From NCBI GenBank assembly GCA_004026145.2, contig CP034985.2, forward strand, positions 4,115,481-4,179,480: a stretch of DNA of 64,000 nucleotides, in the 5' to 3' direction. Source of the stretch: Takifugu bimaculatus (taxonomy: Eukaryota > Chordata > Actinopteri > Tetraodontiformes > Tetraodontidae). Below the pieces are notes generated by a model. It worked only from the letters and a program-made list of their open reading frames with translations, searched no databases and was not told where the DNA came from. Positions 55,502 to 64,000 of the stretch are shown one piece after another. How positions within the stretch are numbered: the first letter of the stretch is position 1; each line of letters starts with the position of its first letter. Position numbers and translations under genes: made by a program.

Positions 55502-56228
55502 TTAATAACAGAACACAGATGGTGTAAAGATAGACCTTTCACCCCTGCCTGGGGAAGGGGGGAGAGATTTAGAGACTATTTTATGCATGTTGTCATCTAT
55601 TTGAAATTGAAAACGTACAAAACTCTCCTCCAAATCAGTAACAGGAGGAAATCCCTCTGGACTGTGCCTTAGCGAGGCCCTCATAGCCTCAATCTGGTGG
55701 TGAAGCATCTTGTTCTCCTTCCATAGTTTGTTTGTTAAGTGAAATTGTTGACAGAGTTGGAATTTTAGGCATTTGTTTAATTCCCCCTGAGCCTCAGGAA
55801 TGGCACCGATCTGCTGGTGACCAGCTTGACGTTCTGCAGCTCCGTCTGAAAAGAGAAGCTTTGGTTTTTCAGGTCATTTTTACTGTGTTTATTCCATGAA
55901 ACAGATCGAGCACTTCACCAAGGGTCTTCATCTTCCCTTTGTGGTAGGTTCTCTCAAATGGATGACATGTGACAACTGCCCATCTGGTGGCTCTCAGTTG
56001 GTCACACACATCACTTTCCCATTTTACACTCAAGGCCTTTGCATGTGAGTCACAGTTTTCTTGGTTTTGCTGCATTGTGCTTAAATGATCAGTTTTTCAA
56101 CTAAGTCATCTAGCATCATGTATGTCCCTCTTTACCTGTGAAGCCCTGATATCTTTGATGTTTATTAACATTTGTTGATGTTTTTGATGCAGTTCCCAAA
56201 GACTTGCAGCAACCTTGAAACCACGCAT
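55502..56228 (-). CDS. Unrecognised small gene, three exons, ~196 residues
   Basis: Proposed exons in transcript order: 56136-56228 (ATG at 56226-56228, preceded by an in-frame stop), 55884-56069, 55502-55813 (stop TAA at 55502-55504). All borders are GT/AG and every junction is phase 0, giving 31+62+103 codons plus stop. Parts of the product: VAASLWELHQKHQQMLINIK; KWESDVCDQLRATRWAVVTC; KGKMKTLGEVLDLFHGI; and a C-terminal segment of coiled-coil type around LTNKLWKENKMLHHQIEAMR. I do not recognise the family. The exon 3 acceptor is the least certain: a stronger acceptor 30 bp upstream would lead to an early stop after 22 codons. The start lies about 37 bp from a 21-bp minisatellite. It could be a real lineage gene, the 3' end of a longer gene, or chance. 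Confidence 0.4.
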
Positions 56229-56264
56229 ACCCAGTTTCCCCCGAAACCCTCGTTACAAGACCGA

Positions 56265-56445
56265 AAGACTGATATAAGTCCTTCAAAGACCGATATAAGT
56301 CCTTCAAAGACCGATATAAGTCCTTCAAGGACTGATATAAGTCGTTCGAAGAGCGATATAAGTCGTTCAAAGACTGATATAAGTTCTTCAAAGAGCGATA
56401 TAAGTTCTTCAAAGACCGATATAAGTCCTTCAAGGACCGATATAT
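56265..56445. repeat. 21-bp minisatellite, about 8.6 copies
   Basis: Unit close to GACCGATATAAGTCCTTCAA plus one A, with single-base variants (CCTT/CGTT/TCTT; GACC/GACT/GAGC). As 21 is a multiple of three, frames stay open across it: KTDISPS-type heptads on + and LKDLYRS- and SVFEELI-type heptads on -. Each unit contains the palindromic core GATATA-like motif. Confidence 0.95.
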
Positions 56446-56772
56446 CAGATTTAAACCAGCGACCTAAGGATGTCAGCATTGGGATTCTATATTCCTCCGC
56501 TCTACCATCAAAGGGATGAAGTCATTCACGGTTTCTGTCTATTATGTCCAGTATGCTGCAGTGATCATTTCATGGATATGATGCATTATGTGACATAGCG
56601 TTAAAGGTAAATATGAGGAAGCATTTGTTATATAACAAATAAACTCACTAACTGAATGGTTTTAGTGACCGCAGAAGAAAGTCTGGTGGGGTCAAAATTC
56701 TTCTGTGGGGAAACTCCGACATCTACTGTCAATTTGTGGTACTGCATCTATCTACCGGTATCTATCCGGTAG

Positions 56773-56799
56773 CTGTCTGTCTGTCTGTCTGTCTGTCTC

Positions 56800-56842
<43 letters not shown>
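56773..56842. repeat. (CTGT)n microsatellite with one interruption
   Basis: About 17 CTGT units with one CTCT variant near 56797-56800. It is inverted relative to the (GACA)12 array at 55253-55300. Confidence 0.97.
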
Positions 56843-57510
56843 TATATATACAGTATGTCTTAACGTATATACAAGCACATATCTATATTCTTATGTGTGT
56901 GAATGATTTTCATGGTATGTACTGTTGTATGTAGCACATTCCCAATTTTAACACACTACTGTTCAGTATGATAAATGTTTTACAAGGTTTTCCGATTTAA
57001 AGGCGCGGTCTGACTTTAGGTAGGGGTCAGTGCGCGTTCTGGACAGCCTCTCCTGTCTGCAGGCTTCCACGTCCCTCCTCTTCATCAGCCTCTGTGTAAT
57101 TTCCCAACCCGGTGCTCCGTCATTCATAAGAATCTTTCACAGAAGGGAGGGTTCTTCTCCAGTCTCACACCCAACAGACACAATCAGATGCTTTTATTTT
57201 TTTGCTCTCTCGGCTGTGGTGGATTTTAGAGCGGCCCATGTCAGAGCATCTTTGATCCAGCCAGAGTTGACTGCGAATATCTGCAGGATTCCCGCATATT
57301 TTCTACCCAATTGAGGTTATTTAGAGACGCGAACCATCGCCGACCTCTGCGTGCTCTTCAGCCCTTATAATCACATTTATATGTGGTATTTTGGGAGCAT
57401 TTTCTGGTTCCCTTACGCAGCGCATTGGCGGTCGGATATGTCTCTTCAACGCTGGCTGCTGACAACCCGCCAGCCTTCCTAAAAAAAGAAAAACTCAAAA
57501 AAAGCCAACA

Positions 57511-58480
57511 ATGGCCAGCCTGGACACGACGGCCGGCTACGTGGCGGGGAATTTCACCGTCGCCCACCTCAGGCTGGAGCCTGTGAACGCGTCGAGCCGG
57601 TGGGACGGCAGCCCGGCGGCGGAGGGAGCCGAGCTGGAGGAGCAGCAGCGGCTGATTGGGGAGCAAGCCTACCGGGATTTCAGCACCACTATTCAGGTTT
57701 TCCTCCTCCTAACTTCGCTGCTCTGTAAGTCAAACACTCATCAGCGTCCACAGAAAAGAGCAGATCTGTTTTGTAAAAGGTCTGTTGTGCGTAAATATAA
57801 AAGAAAACGGGATGGGCTTTCCTCCCTGTTGACATATAAATCGATTCATAAAAATATGTTTGTTTTACATCAGTGTGCTGGGCTTTCCTATCCAAACTAT
57901 GGCAATGAAATGGTAAGGATCTAATTTACTTCTCAGGAGCCAATGTAATAAAACAATAATGAAATAATATCAATTCTTACATATATTCCCAAATTGAATG
58001 AAACCATGTGAGTTCCTCATTTCCTGCCATCATTTTTATGTTCTTCCAGGTTTTAGCAGTTATATAAGACCCCTATTTCATTATAAACTCACTTCCTGCT
58101 GTTGCTGTATATGTGTTGATCACAAGTGTCATGTGGGCATTTGCAAAAGCTTAAATTTAACTGAAAATCAAGGTGTCATTTGTTGACCCGCCGATCCTGA
58201 AAATGGACCCTGAACGTGTCCAGAAACTTGGGTCGGGTCCACGTTCCCTCCAGTCTAATGTGCGGCACACCTACAGCTGCTTTGGTGGCTGTATGCACTA
58301 CAGGATCATGCACGCAGCACCTGGCTGCCATGAGCGTTTATACGTGCACGCGTGTGTGGTTGTGACGATGGGGTCAGTGACTGATCCATCCATCTTAGGT
58401 AGAATGAGGAGAGGCTCGGGCCCAGGACAGGAGTCACAGGGGTCACACAGGTCAGCGTTCTATCACAGGGACAGCCCCCC

Positions 58481-58518
<38 letters not shown>

Positions 58519-60653
58519 ATTTTAGTTTAGAATGACATGAAATGAAAATAATCATGATTCAACCCTTAATTCAAATCCAAACCTTCAATTATTATTTATT
58601 TAATGTATATTTTTGAAATGTATAATAATATCTAACATTATTGTTCAGTCAGTAAGTGGTAATATTAGAATCCACCGGTACACACAGGTAAAGTTTGCTA
58701 CACTCTCCTGTTACCTTTGCTCATCTCAAAGATTTGTCTCGCTGCTGTAAGAAAGGGTCACATGTTCACTGTTTGCATGTGACCAGCGTTCCATTATCGC
58801 TATAGCAACCTTCCCGTATTGGAGGGGGCATATTTGGAGCGGAAAGAGTAAACACTCAGTACCAAAGTGAGCGCTGCTGAGATAAGCAGAAAAAGCTCCA
58901 GAGGAGAAGCACCATCAAGGCTTTCATTTGGTATTGGCACTGCGTATCGACGTTCCGTTGTGGCGCCGCCTGCATCGCGTCTCCGCTGATCCCCTCAGGC
59001 GTCCATGTTTACGTGACACTTACTTAGAACCTTTCTTTCAACCTTTCATACGTTGCCACTCATAAACACTTGAAACGTGTGGAAGCGAACAGCACAGGCG
59101 AGTCGACAGGAGGACGCTAACATGCTAATGATGCTTCACATGTGGAACCTTCTGTGTTTGGAGTACTTTATCAACACCGGGCCTGACGTATTTTCACACA
59201 CGTGAGCCAGACGGTCATGTGATTTCCTAGATTTGGACAGCTATTTGTGAAGTGGAAAAAGCCATTGGGTCATGTTTAATGTTTGCTCGCGCCCTCACAT
59301 CGACTGTTGCCGCTATGGTTGCCAGGGTCTTCCTGGAGTGTTAGATGGGGTTTTGCTCACAAAGGGACAAATTGATTTTACAAACGCCATATAATCTGCG
59401 TGCTCCAAACTAAATATCATGACCGTTGCTCTTAGAACACAGAGGGAAGTGTTTCATTCACTTTAATCCTGAGCAGCACATTAGCCTGTGTAGGGAGGCC
59501 ATTTTGCTCACATTTAATCACACTGTTTAATTGAAAAGAGGAATGTGCCATCACAGCATCGCACCTGTAAGACTCACATCGCTAATGCTAACAGCTGTTC
59601 CTGTGCTAATAATAACCTCAGTTATTCACAAATCTGTGTGGGGGGCACCTTCTGCAGTAGCTACCGTTAAGAGGTTAATAACTTCATTATGGTGGAAAGA
59701 TCAAAATTCCCTCATGCTAACTTGGGCAGCCTATTAAGTCGGTGGTTTCCATTCTAAATGACGTTCCTCGGCTCTCCTGTGAGTGTAATCACGCTGTATC
59801 ACCTCCCTTCTCCCCCGCAGGCAATGCCGCCATGCTGTGGTGCGCCTGCTCCACCAGCGTCTTTAAATCCGTCACCAGCCGCTTCGTCAAGAACCTGGCG
59901 TGCTCGGGGATGTGCGCAGGCTTGGCGTGCGTTCCCTTCGACATCGCGCTGGGGGTCAGCCCCCGCTGCTGCTGGTGGCTTCACACTCTGGTCGTCTGCA
60001 AGGCCGTCAAGTTCCTCCAGAGGCTCTACTGCTCCGTCACCGTGCTCAGCTTCAGCGCCATCGCTCTGGACAGGTTGGCACGGAAACTCACTCGTGATGA
60101 AAATTTAAAACAAAAAAAAACAACACTATTTCTGGGCCAAATGAGAGCTTGAAGGAAAGTCTCCAGAGATTCGGAGGCTTTAGGTCAACTGATGAGTTTA
60201 TTGATCAGGCAGCTGGTCTTCAGGAAAACAGAGCATCATCAATTATTTTGCGCTTTTCATCTCAATCCTGTGTCACGGCTGAAAGAACCCGAGGAGCTTT
60301 TGATCAGTCCTCCCGTTGTGGGACCGACACCAGGCCCACCCCAAAACTGGAAGTTAGACCTGCTGTGACATGAAAAACTAACTATAGGACTTATAAAGAG
60401 AATAATAATGCTCAGTTAACATTCACAATAAACCACTTAAATATCTGTAACATTGCAATGTCATTTATGACTTGGAAATGAGGCTTTTTTTTATTTTCAA
60501 GCTGATTCTGCTCTCTGGCTTCACTGCAACAGATTACAAAGCTTCCATAGCAACAAATATGAACTGAATGTTAACAGGGCAATTAACAATTAATTTTGTT
60601 GAGGATACTCGACTTTGCCTGCACCTAGGAAACACACACACACGCACGCACAC

Positions 60654-60713
<60 letters not shown>

Positions 60714-62078
60714 CTTCTAACTAGCTGGCACATTGTGAGTGTCATAAACAGGAAGTTCCTCTCCTTCGCCACTTCACACGCGCTGTCATTCTTTCCTGAT
60801 ATATTGAGGAATTCCTCAGTGTGTTTTGTGGCGGTTTGATCATGCACGTTGTCTTTGTAGGTATTTCTCCGTGCTGTACCCTCTAGAGAGGAAGATCACG
60901 GATTCCAAGTCTCGAGATCTCATCATCTACATGTGGGTCTACGCCGCTGTGGCGAGCCTGCCCGTGTTCGGCGTGACCAACGTGACGGACGTGTACGTCA
61001 GCTCATCCTGCTCTGAAGAACCCGCCCGCTCCCTGGGCCACGTGGTCTACGTCCTGATCTACAACGTGGCGGTGATCGTCCTGCCTTTGGCTGCGGTCTT
61101 CCTGTTCATGCTGCTGATCCGCAGAGCGCTCAGCGCCAGTCAGAAGAAGAAGGTGATCATCGCGGCCCTGAGGACTCCTCAGAACAGCATCTCCATCCCA
61201 TACGTGTCGCAGCGGGAGGCGGAGCTTCACTCCACGCTGCTTGCTGTTGTGCTGGCTTTCTCAGCCTGCAGCGCCCCCTATGGAGCCATGGTGGTCTATC
61301 GCAGCGTTTTAGCAGACCCAAAGGAGCTGCCCAGTCACCTTGTATCTCACAGCGCTGTGGCTTCCCAAAGTGTCCTTACTCACCAACCCACTGTTATTTC
61401 TAACCGTGAACCGAGCAGCCCGTCACAGCTGTCTTGACCTGCTGGTCAGGATTCACAGATGCTTGAGTCGCCGCAACGTGGTCACCACAGGGGGCCTGGC
61501 CTCTCTGGAGGCTGACGGTGGCATCGGGGAACCAGCTGGACTTGAGGTGGCTGGTCGGTCTGGGAGTCAGCTTCTGGAGATGTTTAATATTGGCCAGCAA
61601 CAGATCTTCCGTCCGTCTGAGGAGGAAGAGGAAGACAAGGGTGCAGAGGATGCTTCCCAAGGATCCTGTGCACTGTTCTGGTCCTAAAGAGACCTGCAAT
61701 GGCGCATCGAGACCAGGCAGCTTCAAAGGGGTGGTGGTGACCAAAAAAGAGCCTCAACACTTGGTCATCACCAAAGAAGGAGCTGCGGTAATGCCGGCTC
61801 CTCAGGTGTCTCCCGTCCACACCTGTGCTTACACCTCCTCATCCCAGGTGGCCCCGGCGACCCCAACTGAAGCCGAGGACTGCACGCAGTTTGGCTTCGG
61901 ACCGTTTGAGCTTCCGCCTCAGTGGTTACCGGAAACCAGGAACAGCAAGAAGCGGCTGCTGCCTCCGTTGGGTAACACGCCCGAGGAGCTGATCCAGACC
62001 AAACTGCCGAGGCCTCGGCCCGAACGCAGAATCAGCAGGAACAACAAGGTCAGCAGCATCCCTGCTGTGGATCCATGA
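57511..62078 (+). CDS. gpr176: GPR176, orphan class A GPCR (three exons, two frame breaks in exon 3)
   Basis: Exons: 57511-57724, 59821-60073, 60861-62078 (TGA at 62076-62078). With two surplus bases omitted, the CDS is 1,683 nt (560 residues; human 515). Matches include VFKSVTSRFVKNLACSGMC, CVPFDIALGVSPRCCWW, IALDRYFSVLYPLERKI (DRY motif split by intron 2), LIRRALSASQKKKVIIAALR, PQNSISIPYVSQREAELH, WLPKVSLLTNPLLFLTVN, SRRNVVTTGG, GSQLLEMFNIGQQQIF, FGPFELPPQWLPETRNSKKR and NNKVSSIPAVDP at the end. Mammalian GPR176 couples to Gz and sets circadian pace in the suprachiasmatic nucleus (literature knowledge). In exon 3 a CCC at 61330-61332 and a CCC at 61656-61658 each hold one C too many; similarity jumps frame exactly there. 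Everything else, including the far C-terminus, is conserved, so I do not call it a pseudogene. Introns 57725-59820 and 60074-60860 hold only CA repeats. Confidence 0.93.
58484..58518. repeat. gpr176: (CA)n microsatellite in GPR176 intron 1
   Basis: About 17 CA units, preceded by CTATCACAGGGACAGCC-like sequence of a type I associate with an old dispersed teleost repeat (weak). Confidence 0.95.
60632..60712. repeat. gpr176: (CA)n microsatellite, ~80 bp, in GPR176 intron 2
   Basis: About 40 CA units with a few CG variants at the start. It ends 150 bp before the acceptor of exon 3. Confidence 0.97.
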
Positions 62079-62438
62079 AGGACTCCTGCTGTTCACCCGA
62101 AGAGACAATGGACAATGACTGAGGACCAGGATGGACGCATTGAGGATTGAGTGTTTCCACAGTGAGGAGTGCAGAGGATTTTTGGCTCTGGCTTTTTATT
62201 GTGCTCCTTCTCCACTCTCTCCTCTTTTGAATATTTACTGCACTTTAAAACGCGTCAAGTGTTTCTTTTTAATGACATTCAGTGTTGACGGGTTGTATTT
62301 CACGAGTTCTGGATGCAAATGCACATTTTAAAGATGCAAAATCTGTTTGAAAACTGTCTATTTTCAGAATGGAGACGAATACATCCAATCTGCTAAGATC
62401 CATTTCATCGATGCCTCCCATTTTTATAATGGTGAACA

Positions 62439-62444
62439 AATAAA
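62439..62444 (+). terminator. gpr176: AATAAA, likely GPR176 polyadenylation signal
   Basis: Canonical AATAAA 361 bp after the GPR176 stop codon, the first on the + strand in its 3' UTR. Confidence 0.6.
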
Positions 62445-63634
62445 TCTGATGAAAATCATTTGGATAAAAGTCCTTTTTTATAAAAATGTAACTGACAGAT
62501 CTTTGTGATGCAAAATTTATCAGCGGCAGCCTCAAACCAAACGCTGGCTGTGGTAAACAGAGCAGGACCGCACTTCAAATATTTATCAAGCCGTGTCTCC
62601 CCCCACGGGCTACCCACAATCCCTTGCTCTGTCCACACAGTAACGGCGTCTGCAGCCCCCTACTGCTCTTTATCAGGCGCCACAGCGGACGGTAAACCAG
62701 CAGCAGCGAGTTCTGGCCATTTACCGGGCCCGTCTCTGCGGCGTGCTTGTTGGAGATTAAAGGATCAGCCTCGGCTCCTACGTTACCATTGAATTCATTC
62801 ATTTCTTAGTGAAGCACCAGGAAATGAAGAAGCTGCTGCAGTGAAATAGAATACAAGAATATAAGATTTATTTATTCTCTTTGCAGTTTGGATATATGGA
62901 AACTGTCTGAAAAGTTGATTGTATGATCATGTTTCGGCTTCCAGGCCTGGATTTTGAGAGGCTTTTTTTTTTTAACAGTAAGAAACAATACGCTGCTTGT
63001 TTTTATCAGCGGTCAGAGACAAATAAATAGATTTTAATTTAACTGGAACATCAGCCTTTACAATGTCTCTCTTCTGCTAGCACGCCAGCTTGTGAAGCTT
63101 TTAAGTTGTTCACATAAAAGCAGACGGGCTCAACCGTGCAACACTGAACGGTTGCAGCTTCACTTCTCTGTTGGTATGAAAACTTAATCTTCTTTGCAGT
63201 CTCAGTAAGAAGGAACACATGAGGCATTTGTGCAACAGAAACAAAGTCTCTGTTTGTTTGCAGCTTCATTTTTCTTTAGTACTCTGAGCTGGAATTGTCG
63301 TCAGCTGGGCCCAGTTGTCGTCACTGGTATTTTCATTGGTCTTTGATATTCCATTAAGCACTGTGCTGATTATCTATAACCAGTCAATGCAGTGGTTGAA
63401 TCAATGACAACTAGCAAGAAAGTAGGAAAATAATGTTCTTTAATCAACTGGCCCACTGAAAACAATTAAAATGGAAGAAGTGATTGTGATTAATTATTTA
63501 TTCAGAACCAACACACAGCACATGTCTGCCCCGCTCCCATTTTAATATATTTATGCTAAAGGTTGAGGAGCTTCGCTCCATCCTCTCTTCAGAGATTCCC
63601 CTCTCCTGGGGATTATGGCTGAAGCTGCCAGAGG
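62445..63634. other. Intergenic, no gene seen
   Basis: AT-rich sequence without recognisable exons. A few short open frames have no family resemblance or splice context. Confidence 0.5.
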
Positions 63635-63667
63635 TCAAATGTCAGGGAGGTTCTTCTGACGAAGCCC
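63635..63667 (-). CDS. Possible terminal coding exon of an unidentified - strand gene
   Basis: On the - strand a T-rich tract and GTGCAG acceptor are followed by 33 open bases ending in TGA, reading GLRQKNLPDI-stop if phase 0. The splice site is strong, but ten residues are too few to identify a protein, and no preceding exon is clear between 63,700 and 64,000. Confidence 0.2.
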   Translation of the reverse strand, partial: GLRQKNLPDI

Positions 63668-64000
63668 CTGCACAAAAAAAACAAAACACACAGCGATACA
63701 CAGCGTGAGAAGAGTAACATAAAGTCACCCTGAGTGTCCTTGAATGATGCGTTGCAGCAGCATCACGCTTGCGCACCAGTGCTCCCAGTAGAAGTCCAGC
63801 ATCTCACCCACTCAGCATGGTCCTGCAAACATCACATGGGGCGCTGACTAATCTGTGCCAACTGAAAAAATCCCCCAAAACATCTGTTTTTCATAAAGAA
63901 AATAACAGTTTGTGGATTGATACTGATGTAAAACAACATATGCAAAGCTAAAAAATTGTGCTCGTGTAACGCGCACGTCTGGGAGATGCAACAATACCGA

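Noticed and set aside
56165..56479. 104-105-codon - strand frames made of SVFEELI or LKDLYRS heptads
   Set aside because: They are produced by the 21-bp minisatellite, which keeps several frames open at once; there is no evidence that any is translated.
60590..60847. Open frames in the (CA)n tract of GPR176 intron 2
   Set aside because: Dinucleotide repeats keep frames open (alternating C/V or H/T); not coding.

Overview
This is nuclear DNA from a vertebrate, almost certainly a ray-finned fish with a compact genome. All protein genes are intron-containing with GT-AG junctions, five of them match genes of human chromosome 15q14, introns are mostly 60-400 bp, and (CA)n, (GT)n, (GACA)n and (CTGT)n arrays are common. 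The density (the last 67 coding exons of a ryanodine receptor in 24 kb) suggests a percomorph of pufferfish type; the species cannot be fixed from sequence alone.

Layout, left to right. (1) 510-24602, + strand: the C-terminal ~59% of RYR3, the ryanodine receptor 3 Ca2+ release channel, from about residue 1,985 to the stop. It includes a pair of mutually exclusive exons just after the calmodulin-binding segment and a 15-bp microexon. (2) 25639-42330, - strand: AVEN, six exons, convergent with RYR3, with a 14.2-kb second intron that is by far the largest gene-poor block here. (3) 42845-44368, + strand: CHRM5, the M5 muscarinic receptor, single coding exon, head-to-head with AVEN. A likely non-coding first exon lies antisense inside AVEN intron 2. 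(4) 47851-49933, - strand: EMC7. (5) 50826-53416, - strand: KATNBL1. (6) 55502-56228, - strand: an unrecognised three-exon small gene candidate preceded by a 21-bp minisatellite and flanked by inverted GACA/CTGT arrays. (7) 57511-62078, + strand: GPR176. The rest is UTR and intergenic sequence with one possible terminal exon at 63635-63667.

RYR3-AVEN-CHRM5-EMC7-KATNBL1 is the order found in mammals; GPR176 directly beside KATNBL1 is not, since the two are several Mb apart in human. Functionally there is no operon-like unit: an ER/SR Ca2+ channel, an apoptosis/translation regulator, two GPCRs (M5 couples to Gq and so to ER Ca2+ release), an ER insertase subunit and a katanin regulator.

Six places in otherwise intact exons (three in RYR3, one in EMC7, two in GPR176) carry one base too many and break the frame. 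All are single-base gains, which suggests residual assembly error rather than gene death. I found no CRISPR, tRNA or rRNA genes. I see no wholly new system; the most interesting items are the RYR3 exon pair, the unrecognised gene at 55.5-56.2 kb, and the RYR3 3' splice sites built on (GT)n tracts.
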